Source: Micromonospora parathelypteridis (lineage in GTDB: Bacteria > Actinomycetota > Actinomycetes > Mycobacteriales > Micromonosporaceae). From it: a DNA stretch of 64,000 nt. The notes below the pieces were generated by a model. It saw only the letters and a program-made list of their open reading frames with translations. It was not told the DNA's origin and ran no database searches. The first letter of the stretch is position 1, and each line of letters begins with the position of its first letter. The stretch is taken from NCBI RefSeq assembly GCF_014201145.1, contig NZ_JACHDP010000001.1, positions 1,302,001 through 1,366,000 of the forward strand, written 5' to 3'. Positions 1-10,346 of this stretch are shown here, in pieces. The position numbers were made by a program, and so were the translations under genes.

Positions 1-672
1 GGGATCTTCGGCCCGTACCCGTTCGAGGCGCAGGGCGGCGTCGCCGGTCCGCTCGACGGCATCGGCTTCGCGCTGGAGACGCAGACCCGACCGGTGTACG
101 GGCCGGGCTACTGGCGACGCGGCGCCAACACGTACGTGGTGGCACACGAGAACGCGCACCAGTGGTTCGGTGACTCGGTCTCGGTGGCCGGGTGGAGCGA
201 CATCTGGCTGAACGAGGGCTTCGCCTCGTACGCCGAGTGGCTCTGGTCGGACGAGCAGGGCGAGGGCACCGCGCAGGAATTGTTCGACTTCACCTATGCC
301 AGCTACCCGGCCGACGACGAGTTCTGGCAGGTGCTGCCCGGTGACCCGGGTGCCAACCGGGTCTTCGACGGTGCCGTCTACGACCGGGGCGCGATGACCC
401 TGCACCAGCTGCGGCTGGCCGTGGGTGACGACGCGTTCTTCGAGATCCTGCCGGCCTGGACGGCCGAGCGTCGGTACGGCAACGGCACCATCGCGCAGTT
501 CCAGGAACTGGCCGAACGGATCTCCGGTCTGGACCTGGACGACCTGTTCACCACCTGGTTGTTCACCGCCGGCCGACCCGACGTGGCCACCGCCGCGCGC
601 AAGGCCACCCCGCCGACCGAGCCGAAGTCCTGGGCCAAGATCCGCGAGTCGCACCGCCTGCTGTCGCACTAG
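1..672 (+). CDS. M1 family zinc metallopeptidase (aminopeptidase), 3' part only
   Basis: The reading frame is open from base 1 and the gene begins left of the window; the GTG at 94 is an internal valine. The zinc motif HENAH is encoded at 145-159 and is followed, 18 residues after its last His, by the third zinc ligand in NEGFASYAEWLW. This is the M1 signature HExxH-x18-E, with Glu as general base. About 223 codons are visible, ending in the helical region after the catalytic domain. M1 enzymes remove N-terminal residues from peptides. Actinobacteria often have secreted single-catalytic-domain versions, and this short C-terminal part fits such a protein better than a full-length PepN. The signal peptide, if any, is outside the window. 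A strong hairpin follows the stop codon. Confidence 0.9.
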   Translation, partial: GIFGPYPFEAQGGVAGPLDGIGFALETQTRPVYGPGYWRRGANTYVVAHENAHQWFGDSVSVAGWSDIWLNEGFASYAEWLWSDEQGEGTAQELFDFTYASYPADDEFWQVLPGDPGANRVFDGAVYDRGAMTLHQLRLAVGDDAFFEILPAWTAERRYGNGTIAQFQELAERISGLDLDDLFTTWLFTAGRPDVATAARKATPPTEPKSWAKIRESHRLLSH

Positions 673-686
673 GGATCCGGTGTGGA

Positions 687-724
687 CTGGAAGGGCTCGC
701 CGCCCCTGCGGCGGGCCCTTCCAG
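687..724 (+). terminator. Hairpin terminator behind the M1 peptidase
   Basis: Two 17-base arms (687-703 and 708-724) pair around a 4-base loop (ccct), with one T/G mismatch that can form a wobble pair in RNA. It starts 15 bases after the TAG stop. There is no U-tract, which is normal for actinobacterial intrinsic terminators. Confidence 0.75.
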
Positions 725-801
725 CTCGCCGGTGGCCCAGTCTCTCCGGCATCCCGCTGTTCTCCCGGGCTGCGGACCGGCGACCGACCACTGCAGTGCT
801 C

Positions 802-872
802 GCCTGTAGAGCTGCCCCAGAAATGGGGCGATGGCGATGACGGCGGCCCATATCTGGGGCAGCTCTACAGGC
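802..872. repeat. Long inverted repeat in the intergenic gap (type 1)
   Basis: Arms 802-827 and 847-872 are complementary over 26 bases with one mismatch, and the outer 20 are perfect (left arm starts GCCTGTAGAGCTGCCCCAGA). The loop is 19 bases. It lies between the peptidase terminator and the convergent membrane-protein gene and has no coding signal. Its size and near perfection resemble the element at 24392-24469, but the sequence is different. It could be a transcription-stopping hairpin or a MITE/REP-like unit. Confidence 0.8.
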
Positions 873-923
873 ATCCGTCGGGGGTGTTGTGACCCACCGG
901 GCCGAGGGCCTGGAGAGCCCCGA

Positions 924-1439
924 TCAGGAAGTCGCTGGGACACCTGTCGCCGCAGCCGTGCTCGCTTCGATGGCCCGGATGTGTCGGTAGGCGAACCAGA
1001 GCGGTGGGAACGCCCCGACCGCGAAGGAGAGGTCGATGAGCGTCCAGAACCAGGGGATGTCCCGGATCGGGCCACAGATCACCGCCAGTGGGATGATGCC
1101 CGCGCAGGCGATCATGCCGACCTGCACCACCCAGACGTTGCGCACCGGGTCGCGCAGCGGCCCCCAGAACGCCACCGCCAGCACCAGATGGGCGAAGGCC
1201 AGCCAGTCGGTGCCGTAGAGCAGGAACGGATAGTCCGCGTCGGCGGTCACGAGCCCGGTGTGCACCCGCTCGATCCAGTCGACCAGGGCGGGCAGTTGGC
1301 CGGCGAGCGGATCCAGCGCGCGCAGCAGCCAGCGCACCTCGATCTCCAGCGGGAACGCGGTGGCACCACTCAGGAAGAGTCCGATCAGCACGATCCACAG
1401 CCACCGGCGGGTCCGCCGTAGCCGCTCCTCGATGTCCAT
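924..1439 (-). CDS. Small membrane protein of unknown function (about four TM helices)
   Basis: A 171-residue protein. It has a basic N-terminus (MDIEERLRRTRRW) followed directly by a hydrophobic segment at about residues 13-32. Further membrane segments lie near 75-95, 105-125 and 130-150. I do not recognise a named family with certainty; proteins of this shape are common, unnamed inner-membrane proteins in actinobacteria. The ATG start is supported by a TACGCT box ending 6 bases upstream, so the transcript is probably leaderless. It is a single-gene unit between the inverted repeat and the MFS gene. Confidence 0.7.
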   Translation of the reverse strand: MDIEERLRRTRRWLWIVLIGLFLSGATAFPLEIEVRWLLRALDPLAGQLPALVDWIERVHTGLVTADADYPFLLYGTDWLAFAHLVLAVAFWGPLRDPVRNVWVVQVGMIACAGIIPLAVICGPIRDIPWFWTLIDLSFAVGAFPPLWFAYRHIRAIEASTAAATGVPATS

Positions 1440-1445
1440 GATCGC

Positions 1446-1451
1446 AGCGTA
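1446..1451 (-). promoter_or_regulatory. -10 box TACGCT for the gene at 924-1439 (leaderless)
   Basis: The minus-strand hexamer TACGCT fits the actinobacterial TANNNT -10 pattern and ends 6 bases before the ATG, so transcription would start at or next to the start codon. No clear -35 box. Confidence 0.55.
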
Positions 1452-1508
1452 ACGATGATCTTCGTGGCGGTTGGTCCCGCAGAGCGGCCGCCGGGCGTGA
1501 CCGCTGTC

Positions 1509-2906
1509 TCAGCGGCGCGCCGCCGGGCCGGCCGTGGCCAACTCCTCGAGCCGGACCGAGCCCAACCGAACCCCGCCGGGCCCGGCGGGCGCGACGACAC
1601 AGACCGCCCCGGTCGGCCGGACGATGCGGGCCGCCCTCCAGGCCACTCGTCGTACCGGATGGCGGGGCCGCGGCACGACCAGCGTGAGGGTCGTCGCGCG
1701 GGCGCGCTGGCGGTCCAGGGCGGCCGCCGCGACGACCGTGGCGATCGCCGCGACAGCGCCGGCGAGCACGAGCGTCTGGCGCGGCCCGGCGTGTTCGGCG
1801 AGCCAGCCGAGCAGCGGAGCGCCGACCGCGGCGGAGACCGAGCCGGTGACCGCCAGCGCGGCGAGCACCCGGCCCCGCATCGCGCCGTCGGTGTCGAGTT
1901 GGACGCGGGTACCGACGGTGGTGTCGATGACGACCGCGGCGGCGGCGATCGGCAGGATCACCGCGGCGAAGCTCCAGGTGCCCGGTGCGAGGCCGGCGAC
2001 GATCTGCAGCCCGCTGGCGAGCAGACCCGCGACGACCAGGGTCCGGTAGTCCAGGGAGCGCCGACGGGCCGCGACGAGCGCACCCAGCACCGTTCCGACC
2101 GCGAACACGGTCGACAGGAAGCCGTAGCCGGAGGCGCCGCCGTCCAGCGGCCCGTCACTCATCGCCGCCATCGTCACCTGGTAGTTGCGGCCCAGGCTGC
2201 CGAGCACGAACGACAGGGCGAGCGCGAGGAGCAGCACCGGCTGCCTGCGCAGGTACGCGAACCCGGCGCGAGCACCGCCGCGGACCCGACCGTCCTCTGC
2301 TGCCGCCACCGTGGGCAGAGCTCCCGGACGGACGGCGAACAGCGCCACCACCACGGCGGCGAAGCTCGCCGCGTTGATGCCGAACAGCAGCGCGGGCCCG
2401 ACGGCGGCCACCACGACCGCGCCGAGGCTCATGCCGAGGATCCGGCCGGCGGAGTTGGTGAGCGACCCGAGCGCCAGGGCGTTGCCCAGCGTCTCCCGGT
2501 CGACGAGGGTGGAGGCCCAGCGACCCATCACCGGGCCCTCGATCGCCGAGACGGCGCCGGTGCCCAGGGAGATCGCGAAGATCAGTGGCAGGCCGCCGAA
2601 CCCGGTCAGGGCGACCGCGGCCAGTCCGGCGGCGAGTGCCGCGTGGGCCACCTGGGCGGCGATCAACAGCGGGCGGGCCGGCAGGCGGTCGGCGAGCACA
2701 CCGCCCCAGACGCTGAGCAGCAGCGTGGGAGCCGCCTGGAGCAGCACGGCGAAGCCCATGGACGTCGCCGAGCCGGTCTCCTTCAGGACGTACCAGTTGA
2801 CCCCGAGGACCTGCATCCAGGTGCCGATGACGGAGACGAACCCGGCGAACGCCCAGATCCGGTAGTTGCGGTGGCGCAGCGCGGCGAAGGTGGCACCCTT
2901 GGCCAC
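1509..2906 (-). CDS. MFS transporter, EntS-like drug/siderophore exporter family
   Basis: A 465-residue protein with 12 predicted membrane helices and a short basic N-terminus (VAKGATFAALRHRNYRIWAF) typical of the MFS_3/EntS-like group. The MFS signature region after helix 2 reads GGVLADRLPARPLLI. The frame is open to 2939, but the GTG at 2906 has a clear GGAGG six bases upstream, while the upstream ATGs have none, so 2906 is preferred. The last 60 residues form a hydrophilic tail with Arg-rich and Gly/Pro-rich parts. The likely role is proton-driven export of a small molecule; the substrate cannot be read from sequence. It is transcribed alone, convergent with nothing and well separated from gltD. 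Confidence 0.85.
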   Translation of the reverse strand: MAKGATFAALRHRNYRIWAFAGFVSVIGTWMQVLGVNWYVLKETGSATSMGFAVLLQAAPTLLLSVWGGVLADRLPARPLLIAAQVAHAALAAGLAAVALTGFGGLPLIFAISLGTGAVSAIEGPVMGRWASTLVDRETLGNALALGSLTNSAGRILGMSLGAVVVAAVGPALLFGINAASFAAVVVALFAVRPGALPTVAAAEDGRVRGGARAGFAYLRRQPVLLLALALSFVLGSLGRNYQVTMAAMSDGPLDGGASGYGFLSTVFAVGTVLGALVAARRRSLDYRTLVVAGLLASGLQIVAGLAPGTWSFAAVILPIAAAAVVIDTTVGTRVQLDTDGAMRGRVLAALAVTGSVSAAVGAPLLGWLAEHAGPRQTLVLAGAVAAIATVVAAAALDRQRARATTLTLVVPRPRHPVRRVAWRAARIVRPTGAVCVVAPAGPGGVRLGSVRLEELATAGPAARR

Positions 2907-3094
2907 GACGAACCTCCAAGCGATCGGCTGCATGATCATTCATGCCGATCGCGGTGCGGTTCGGCAGCCGACAAGTCTTGCGGCCTTAAACCTATTTGCC
3001 CACGTTTGTGAGCGGTCTCACCAGCGAAGACGTCCGACCGGCGGGCAGGAACTGCCGCGCCGGCCGGACCTCCGTCGATCCGTCGGGTGCCGCC

Positions 3095-4642
3095 TCAGCG
3101 GGTGGCGGCGAGGGCCTGCGCGGCCGAGCCCACCGGGGCCGGCAACGCGCCCACACCGCCGAGATACCCGTGGATGGCGGCGGCCGCCGCACGCCCCTCG
3201 GCGATCGCCCAGACGATCAGCGAGGCACCCCGGTGCATGTCGCCGGCGACGAACACCCCGTCGGCGTCGGTCTGCCAGTCGTCGCGCGCGTCGACAGCGC
3301 CCCGGGGATTACGGGTCACACCGAACTGGGCCAGCAGCGGCTGCTGCTCGGTGCCCTCGAAACCGATCGCCAGCAGCACCAGATCGGCCGGCAGCTCCCG
3401 CTCGGAGCCCGGCACCACGGTGACGACCCGCCGGCCGTCGCGCTTCTCCACGGTCACCTCGGCGATCCGCACCGCCCGCACCTGGCCGGTGCCGTCGTCC
3501 ACGAACTCCTGCACCGCGACGGCGAAGACCCGCTCGCCACCCTCCTCGTGCGCCGGGTAGCTGCGCAGGATCCACGGCCAGGTCGGCCACGGGTCCCGTG
3601 CCTCGTCGCGCGCCTCGGGCGGCTGCGGGTACAGGTCGAGCTGGTGCACGCCCGCCGCACCCTGGCGGTGGGCGACACCGAGGCAGTCCGCCGCGGTGTC
3701 ACCACCACCGATGATCACTACGTGCTTGCCAGCCGCGTCGATCGGGGTGCCGTCCGGCAGCAGCGCACGCGCCGGCCGGCCCTCGCCCGTGGCCGCGACG
3801 CCAGGCTGCTCGGTGGCCGCGGTGGCGACCGCGCGATTCGCCGCGACCAGGTGTGCCATCGCCTGGTGTACGCCCCGAAGCGCGCGCCCGGGGGTCTCCG
3901 GAGTGTCCCGGCCCTGCAACGCGCCGCAGGCCAGCAGCACCGCGTCGTGCTCGGCGCGCAACTGCTCGGCGGTGATGTCCACCCCGACGTTCACGCCGGT
4001 CCGGAAGCGCACCCCTTCGGCGGTGAGCTGAGCCAATCGGCTGTCGACGTGCCGCTTCTCCAGCTTGAAGTCGGGGATGCCGTACCGGAGCAGGCCACCG
4101 ATCGCGTCGTCACGCTCGTACACCGTCACCGCGTGACCGGCGCGGGCCAGCTGCTGTGCGGCGGCCAGGCCGGCGGGCCCGGAGCCGACGACGGCGACCG
4201 ACCGGCCGGACGGCGCCGGCACGGGGCGAGCGGTGAGTCCGCGCGCCACGGCGAAGTCGGCGATCTCCACCTCGATCTGCTTGATGGTCACCGGCTGGCC
4301 GCCGGAGATGCCGAGCACGCAGGCCGCCTCGCACGGCGCCGGGCAGAGCCGGCCGGTGAACTCCGGGAAGTTGTTGGTGGCGTGCAGCGAATCCACCGCG
4401 GCGTCCCAGTTGCCGGTACGCACCAGGTCGTTCCAGTCCGGGATGCGGTTGCCCAGCGGGCAACCGGCAGTGTCGCTGTGGCAGAACGGGATGCCGCAGT
4501 CCATGCATCGCGTGGCCTGCTCACGGACCAGTTCCTCGCCGGCCGGCGGGTAGACCTCCCGCCAGTCGCTGATCCGCACCGGCACCGGGCGGCGGGCCGG
4601 CAGTCGCCGGTCGTAGCGCAGGAAACCGTTCGGGTCAGGCAC
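3095..4642 (-). CDS. gltD: Glutamate synthase, small (beta) subunit
   Basis: A 515-residue subunit that passes electrons from NADPH to GltB. It has N-terminal [4Fe-4S] cluster cysteines at 46, 49, 54 and 61 and at 100, 104 and 108. An FAD-binding Rossmann motif ([19 protein letters not shown]) lies near residues 151-169. A second nucleotide-binding motif ([15 protein letters not shown]) serves NADPH, and a C-terminal [13 protein letters not shown] motif contacts FAD. The GTG start lies inside the end of gltB (8-base overlap), so the two are translated together. Length is usual for the family. Confidence 0.97.
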   Translation of the reverse strand: MPDPNGFLRYDRRLPARRPVPVRISDWREVYPPAGEELVREQATRCMDCGIPFCHSDTAGCPLGNRIPDWNDLVRTGNWDAAVDSLHATNNFPEFTGRLCPAPCEAACVLGISGGQPVTIKQIEVEIADFAVARGLTARPVPAPSGRSVAVVGSGPAGLAAAQQLARAGHAVTVYERDDAIGGLLRYGIPDFKLEKRHVDSRLAQLTAEGVRFRTGVNVGVDITAEQLRAEHDAVLLACGALQGRDTPETPGRALRGVHQAMAHLVAANRAVATAATEQPGVAATGEGRPARALLPDGTPIDAAGKHVVIIGGGDTAADCLGVAHRQGAAGVHQLDLYPQPPEARDEARDPWPTWPWILRSYPAHEEGGERVFAVAVQEFVDDGTGQVRAVRIAEVTVEKRDGRRVVTVVPGSERELPADLVLLAIGFEGTEQQPLLAQFGVTRNPRGAVDARDDWQTDADGVFVAGDMHRGASLIVWAIAEGRAAAAAIHGYLGGVGALPAPVGSAAQALAATR

Positions 4643-7600
4643 GTGCCACCTCCTGGGCCGCCACCCGCGGGGCGGGCGGCACCGGCGCGGCGGGTGCGCT
4701 GAGCGCGCCCATCACCGCGTCGTCGACGTCGCGGCCGGCGGCTTCGGCGGCCCGCATGATCTCCATTACCCGGCGGTAGTCGCGAGGCACCACGGCGGTG
4801 AACTCAGCCACCGCCTCCGGCCAACGCTTGAGCAGCTCCTCGGCGACCGCCGACCCGGTCTCGGCCACGTGCCGCTGGACCAGCTCGTGCAGCAACAACT
4901 GCTCCTGCTCGCCCAGCGGGGCCAGGTCGACCAGCTCCGCGTTGACCCGGGCGCGGTCCAGTTGGTGCACGAACGCCGTGCCGCCGGACATGCCGGCCGC
5001 GAAGTTACGGCCGGTAGCGCCGAGCACCACGACCGTGCCGCCGGTCATGTACTCGCAGCCGTGGTCGCCGACACCCTCGACCACGGCCACCGCGCCGGAG
5101 TTGCGCACCGCGAACCGCTCCCCCACGCGCCCACGCAGGAAGACCTCGCCCGCGGTGGCCCCGTACAGGATGGTGTTGCCCGCGATGATCTGATCCTCGG
5201 CCCGCTGCCCCGGCTCGGCGTCGACGTCGAGGAACGGCGCGGCGGCGTCCGGACGGACGATGAGTCGCCCACCGGAGAGGCCCTTGCCCACGTAGTCGTT
5301 GGCGTCACCGTGCAGCCGCAGGGTCACCCCGCGCGGCAGGAACGCGCCGAACGACTGCCCAGCCGTGCCATGCAGCACGAACTCGATGGTGTCCTCGGGA
5401 AGGCCGGCACCGCCGAAGCGACGGGTCACCTCGCCGCCGAGCATCGCGCCGACGCTGCGGTGCTCGTTGCGCACCGCCACCTCGACCCGCACCGGCGCGC
5501 CATCCGAGAGCGCCGGACGGGCCAGCGCGATCAGTTCGTTGTCCAGTGCCTGCTCCAGGCCGTGATCCTGCGCGCGGACCCCACGGCGGGCAGCCCCCGC
5601 CGGCAGTTCCGGCAGGTGCAGGACAGGCGCCAGGTCCAGACCGTTCGCCTTCCAGTGCGTCACCGCCGGGGCCACGTCGAGCAGCTCGGACTGCCCGATC
5701 GCCTCCTCGATCGACCGGAAGCCCAGCTCGGCCAGGTACCCCCGGACCTCCTCGGCGAGGAAGAGGAAGAAGTTCTCCACGAACTCCGGAGTGCCGGTGA
5801 AGCGCTCCCGCAGCACCGGGTTCTGCGTGGCGATGCCGACCGGGCAGGTGTCCAGGTGGCAGACCCGCATCATCACGCAGCCGGCGACGATCAACGGCGC
5901 GGTCGCGAAGCCGAACTCCTCCGCGCCGAGCAGCGCGGCGATCAACACGTCCCGGCCGGTCTTGAGCTGACCGTCGACCTGCACGGTGACCCGGTCACGC
6001 AGCCTGTTGAGCAGCAGCGTCTGCTGTGCCTCGGCCAGCCCCAACTCCCACGGGGTGCCGGCGTGCTTGAGCGAGTTCATCGGAGACGCGCCCGTGCCGC
6101 CATCGTGACCGGAGATCAGGATGACGTCCGCCTTGAGCTTCGCCACCCCGGCGGCGACGGTGCCGACGCCGACCTCGCTGACCAGCTTGACGTGCACCCG
6201 GGCCGCCGGGTTGACGCACTTCAGGTCGTGCACCAGCTGGGCGAGGTCCTCGATGGAGTAGATGTCGTGGTGCGGCGGCGGTGAGATCAGGCCAACGCCG
6301 GGGGTGGCGTGCCGGGTACGGGCGATCCACGGCCACACCTTGTTGCCGGGCAGTTGACCACCCTCACCCGGCTTGGCGCCCTGGGCCATCTTGATCTGGA
6401 GGTCGTCCGCGTTGACCAGATATTCGCTGGTCACACCGAACCGGCCGCTGGCGATCTGCTTGACCGCCGAGCGGCGGGCCGGATCGTGCAGCCGCTCGAC
6501 GTCCTCGCCGCCCTCACCGGTGTTGGACTTGCCGCCGAGGCGGTTCATCGCGATCGCCAGCGTCTCGTGCGCCTCTGCGGAGATCGACCCGTACGACATG
6601 GCGCCGGTGGCGAACCGCTTGACGATCTCGGTGGCCGGCTCGACCTCCTCGATCGGCACCGCCGGGCGAACCCCGGTGCGCAGCGTGAACAACCCGCGCA
6701 GCGAGCCGGCCTGCGCGGCGAGCGCGTCGACCTTCGCGGTGTACTGCCGGAAGACGTCGTACTGCCGGCTGCGCGTGGCGTGCTGCAGCAGGAAGACCGT
6801 CTCCGGGTTGAACAGGTGCAGCTCGCCCTCGCGGCGCCACTGGTATTCGCCGCCGACCTCCAACCGGTCCGAGGCGGCGGTGCCGGCCGGGGGCCAGGCC
6901 AGCGCGTGCCGGGCGGCCACCTCGGTGTGCACGCCCGCGAGCGCGACCCCGCCGATCCGGCTGGGGGTGCCCCGGAAGTAGCGCTCGACCAGCCGGTTGT
7001 CGAGACCGACCGCCTCGAAGACCTGGGCACCGCAGTACGAGGAGACCGTCGAGATGCCCATCTTCGACATGATCTTCAGGACGCCCTTGCCGAGCGCCTT
7101 CGCGTAGTTGTGCACGGCGGCGGCGGGCTCGACACCGGCCAGCGCGCCCGTGGCGATCATGTCCTCCACCGACTCGAAGGCCAGGTACGGGTTGACCGCC
7201 GCCGCGCCGTAGCCGATCAGCACCGCCGCGTGGTGCACCTCGCGGCAGTCGCCCGACTCGACGATCAGCGCCGCCTGCGTACGCGTCTGCTCACGCACCA
7301 GGTGCTGGTGTACGGCGGCGGTCAGCAGCAGCGACGGGATCGGCGCCAGGTCGGCGTTGGAGTCCCGGTCGGAGAGCACCAGGATCCGGACGCCGTCCTC
7401 GATCGCCTCGGAGACGTGCCGGCAGATCTCGGTCAGCCGTGCCTTGATCCCGGCGGCGCCCTCCCGGATGCGGTACAGGCCGGACACCCGGACCGCCTTG
7501 AAGCCGGGCAGGTCGCCGTCCTCGTCGATGGAGAGGATCTTCGCGAGCTCGTCGTTGTCGATCACCGGATGCGGCAGCACGATCTGCCGGCAGCTCGCCG

Positions 7601-9338
7601 CGCCCGGGTCGAGCAGGTTGCCCTCCGGCCCGATCGTCGACGCCAGGCTGGTCACCAACTCCTCGCGGATGGCGTCCAGCGGCGGGTTGGTGACCTGGGC
7701 GAAGAGCTGGTGGAAGTAGTCGTAGAGCAGCCGTGGCCGGGTGGACAGCGGCGAGATCGGAGTGTCCGTGCCCATCGAGCCCAGCGGCTCGGCCCCGGTA
7801 CGGGCCATCGGCCCGAGCAGGATCTTCAGCTCCTCCTCGGTGTAGCCGAAGGTCTGCTGGCGGCGGCGAACCGAGTCGTGCGTGTAGACGGTGTGCTCGC
7901 GGGCGGGCAGGTCGCCCAGCTCGATCAGCCCGGCGTGCAGCCACTCGCCGTACGGCTGCGCGGCGGCCAACTCGGACTTGATCTCCTCGTCGTGCACGAT
8001 CCGGCCGGCGACGGTGTCGACCAGGAACATCTTGCCCGGCTGGAGCCGCCCCTTCGCGACCACGTGGGCCGGGTCGAGGTCGAGCACGCCCGCCTCGGAG
8101 CCGAGCACCACGAGCCCGTCGTCGGTCTGCCACCAGCGCCCCGGGCGCAGCCCGTTGCGGTCCAGCACCGCGCCGACGATCTCGCCGTCGGTGAAGGCCA
8201 CCGACGCCGGACCGTCCCACGGCTCCATCAGGCTGGCGTGGAAGCGGTAGAAGTCACGCTTGGCCGGCTCCATGCCGGGGTCGTTCTCCCACGCCTCGGG
8301 GATCATCATGAGCACCGAGTGCGGCAGGCTCCGCCCGGCCAGGTGCAGCAACTCCAGGACCTCGTCGAAGTTCGCCGAGTCGGAGGCGCCGGGGGTGCAG
8401 ACCGGGAAGACCCGCCGGATGTTGCCCGGCACGTTCGGCGAGCGCAGTAGCGCCTCGCGCGCCTGCATCCAGTTGCGGTTGCCGCGGATCGTGTTGATCT
8501 CGCCGTTGTGGGCGATGAACCGGTACGGGTGCGCCAGCGGCCAGGACGGGAAGGTGTTGGTGGAGAAGCGGGAGTGCACCAACGCGATCGCGCTGTCCAC
8601 CCGCTCGTCGCGCAGGTCCGGGTAGAACGCCGGCAACTGGTCCGGGGTCAGCATTCCCTTGTAGACCATCGTCCGGCTGGACAGCGACGGGAAGTACGCC
8701 GGCACGCCCCGCTCGGCGGTCTCCCGTTCGGCCTGCTTGCGCAGGCAGAAGGCCACCCGGTCCAGCTCGATGCCGCTCAGCGGGGAACCGGCCGGCCCCT
8801 CGGGGGAATCGGTGAGCCGATGCGCGGCCAGGAAGACCTGCCGGACCCGGGGCATCGCCGCCAGGGCGGTCTCGCCGAGCCCGGTCGGGTCGATCGGCAC
8901 ATCCCGCCAGCCGAGCACGTCGGCACCCTCGACCAGGGCGTACTTCTCGACCACCCGCCGGGCACGCGCCTCGGCGGCATCGTCGTCGGGGAGGAACACC
9001 AGCCCGGTGGCGTATTCACCGGCCGCGGGAAGCGCGACGTCGGCCACCGCGCGCAGAAACGCGTCGGGCACCTGCATCATGATGCCCGCGCCGTCGCCGG
9101 TGTTCGGCTCGGCGCCCCGGGCGCCCCGATGGTCCAGCCGGCAGAGCGCGCCGAGCCCGTTGGCGACGACCGCGTGCGAACGGCGGCCGTGCAGGTCCGC
9201 TACGAACGCCACGCCGCAGGCATCGTGCTCCTGCGTCGGGTCGTAGAGGCCCTGGGCCAAGGGGTGGGCGCCGGGCGTCGGGGACGCCTGCGGGCTGTGC
9301 GGGTACGGCTGTGTCATATCCGCGTACGGCTGAGCCAC
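4635..9338 (-). CDS. gltB: Glutamate synthase, large (alpha) subunit
   Basis: A 1567-residue enzyme that forms two glutamates from glutamine and 2-oxoglutarate. The N-terminal class II glutamine amidotransferase domain begins at Cys41 (EHDACGVAF), the nucleophile exposed when the roughly 40-residue propeptide is removed. The FMN/synthase domain contains the [3Fe-4S] motif in [15 protein letters not shown]. The C-terminal beta-helix of Gly-X-X-X-G repeats (GMSGGTAFV) is complete. The frame opens at 9356, but the GTG at 9338 has AGGAGG 4 bases upstream and is the better start. With gltD it forms one operon, lying just past the trp/lgt region as in Streptomyces. Confidence 0.97.
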   Translation of the reverse strand: MAQPYADMTQPYPHSPQASPTPGAHPLAQGLYDPTQEHDACGVAFVADLHGRRSHAVVANGLGALCRLDHRGARGAEPNTGDGAGIMMQVPDAFLRAVADVALPAAGEYATGLVFLPDDDAAEARARRVVEKYALVEGADVLGWRDVPIDPTGLGETALAAMPRVRQVFLAAHRLTDSPEGPAGSPLSGIELDRVAFCLRKQAERETAERGVPAYFPSLSSRTMVYKGMLTPDQLPAFYPDLRDERVDSAIALVHSRFSTNTFPSWPLAHPYRFIAHNGEINTIRGNRNWMQAREALLRSPNVPGNIRRVFPVCTPGASDSANFDEVLELLHLAGRSLPHSVLMMIPEAWENDPGMEPAKRDFYRFHASLMEPWDGPASVAFTDGEIVGAVLDRNGLRPGRWWQTDDGLVVLGSEAGVLDLDPAHVVAKGRLQPGKMFLVDTVAGRIVHDEEIKSELAAAQPYGEWLHAGLIELGDLPAREHTVYTHDSVRRRQQTFGYTEEELKILLGPMARTGAEPLGSMGTDTPISPLSTRPRLLYDYFHQLFAQVTNPPLDAIREELVTSLASTIGPEGNLLDPGAASCRQIVLPHPVIDNDELAKILSIDEDGDLPGFKAVRVSGLYRIREGAAGIKARLTEICRHVSEAIEDGVRILVLSDRDSNADLAPIPSLLLTAAVHQHLVREQTRTQAALIVESGDCREVHHAAVLIGYGAAAVNPYLAFESVEDMIATGALAGVEPAAAVHNYAKALGKGVLKIMSKMGISTVSSYCGAQVFEAVGLDNRLVERYFRGTPSRIGGVALAGVHTEVAARHALAWPPAGTAASDRLEVGGEYQWRREGELHLFNPETVFLLQHATRSRQYDVFRQYTAKVDALAAQAGSLRGLFTLRTGVRPAVPIEEVEPATEIVKRFATGAMSYGSISAEAHETLAIAMNRLGGKSNTGEGGEDVERLHDPARRSAVKQIASGRFGVTSEYLVNADDLQIKMAQGAKPGEGGQLPGNKVWPWIARTRHATPGVGLISPPPHHDIYSIEDLAQLVHDLKCVNPAARVHVKLVSEVGVGTVAAGVAKLKADVILISGHDGGTGASPMNSLKHAGTPWELGLAEAQQTLLLNRLRDRVTVQVDGQLKTGRDVLIAALLGAEEFGFATAPLIVAGCVMMRVCHLDTCPVGIATQNPVLRERFTGTPEFVENFFLFLAEEVRGYLAELGFRSIEEAIGQSELLDVAPAVTHWKANGLDLAPVLHLPELPAGAARRGVRAQDHGLEQALDNELIALARPALSDGAPVRVEVAVRNEHRSVGAMLGGEVTRRFGGAGLPEDTIEFVLHGTAGQSFGAFLPRGVTLRLHGDANDYVGKGLSGGRLIVRPDAAAPFLDVDAEPGQRAEDQIIAGNTILYGATAGEVFLRGRVGERFAVRNSGAVAVVEGVGDHGCEYMTGGTVVVLGATGRNFAAGMSGGTAFVHQLDRARVNAELVDLAPLGEQEQLLLHELVQRHVAETGSAVAEELLKRWPEAVAEFTAVVPRDYRRVMEIMRAAEAAGRDVDDAVMGALSAPAAPVPPAPRVAAQEVARA

Positions 9339-9470
9339 CGGGCCTCCTGTCGTCACTCAGGTTGGATCATGGTGGGGACGACGTCGGCCCGTGGGTCTAT
9401 TGAGTCTACGTTAGGGCCGGGCCCGCCCTGCCACCTGAGATTGATCACACCGTCCATAGGCTGGGACGTG

Positions 9471-9476
9471 TAGTCT
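9471..9476 (+). promoter_or_regulatory. -10 box TAGTCT for the GNAT gene (leaderless)
   Basis: TAGTCT (TANNNT) ends 6 bases before the GTG at 9483, and there is no Shine-Dalgarno sequence in the gap. This points to a leaderless mRNA. Confidence 0.55.
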
Positions 9477-9482
9477 CGCGCG

Positions 9483-10328
9483 GTGGATCCGCTACACAAG
9501 GACATCTTCGACCGGTTGGAACACTTCTACGACGCGGTGCCCCGCGACGTCGCCGGTGTGGAGGAGCATGGCGGGCTGGTGTTGTTCGTCCGCGAGGGTG
9601 CCGGCTGGCCGTTCTACGCCCGCCCCCGGATCGACGCCACCGAGCCGCCGTCGCTGGCCGACGTGACCTCGGTCCGCGAGCGGCAGCGGAAGCTGGGCCT
9701 GCCGGAGGCCTTCGAGTGGGTGCACGAGACGACCCCCGAGCTGCTGGCGGTGGCCCGCTCGGCGGGGCTGAGCGTGCTGGAGGCACCGCTGATGGTGCTC
9801 GACCCGACGGCCCTGCCCGACCCGGCGACGCTGTCCGACGGGGCGGTACGGGTGCTGGCGGCGGACTCCCCCAGCTTCGCCGCCGACGTCGCCGCCCGGC
9901 GTGCGGTGGCGGCGGTGTCGTTCGCGGCGGCCGGCACCGCGCCGGGTGAGGCCGGCCCGGCCGAGCGGGACGCCGCCGTCACCGAGCTCGAGTTGGCCGC
10001 GCTCGACGAGGAGCGTTCCCGGATCGCGGACGGTCGACGGGTCTCCGCGCTGGCCGGCACGTCGGTCGACGGTGCGCTGGCCAGCGGCATGGCGATGCGT
10101 GTGGGCGACGTCGCGGAGATCGCCGGGGTGGCCACGCTGCCGGCCGCCCGACGACGCGGGCTGGGCGCCGCGCTCACCGCCGCCCTTGCCCACGAGCTCC
10201 GCGCGGCCGGCACCGACCTGATCTTTCTCTCCGCGGGCAGCGAGGACATCGCCCGGGTCTACCTGCGGGTCGGGTTCCGCCGCATCGGCACCGCCTGCAT
10301 CGCCGAACCCGCCGCCCTCATCGCCTGA
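9483..10328 (+). CDS. GNAT family N-acetyltransferase
   Basis: A 281-residue protein. The acetyl-CoA-binding motif of GNAT enzymes is in the C-terminal half (ATLPAARRRGLGAALTAALA, about residues 218-237), preceded by a beta-strand with GDVAEIAGV. The first 130 residues are a separate, less conserved domain, so this is a two-lobed GNAT of unknown substrate. Divergent from gltB, with a 144-base gap. The GTG start follows a TANNNT box directly, consistent with leaderless expression. Confidence 0.85.
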   Translation: MDPLHKDIFDRLEHFYDAVPRDVAGVEEHGGLVLFVREGAGWPFYARPRIDATEPPSLADVTSVRERQRKLGLPEAFEWVHETTPELLAVARSAGLSVLEAPLMVLDPTALPDPATLSDGAVRVLAADSPSFAADVAARRAVAAVSFAAAGTAPGEAGPAERDAAVTELELAALDEERSRIADGRRVSALAGTSVDGALASGMAMRVGDVAEIAGVATLPAARRRGLGAALTAALAHELRAAGTDLIFLSAGSEDIARVYLRVGFRRIGTACIAEPAALIA

Positions 10329-10346
10329 CCTCTCCCGTGACCGAGG

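Noticed and set aside
1455..3011. 518-codon plus-strand frame
   Set aside because: It is the complement of the MFS transporter gene, with Arg/Gly/Asp/His-rich low-complexity translation typical of GC-rich shadow frames and no RBS.
6309..8450. 713-codon plus-strand frame
   Set aside because: Lies entirely antisense to gltB, whose motifs are unambiguous; composition is Arg/Gly/His/Gln-rich.
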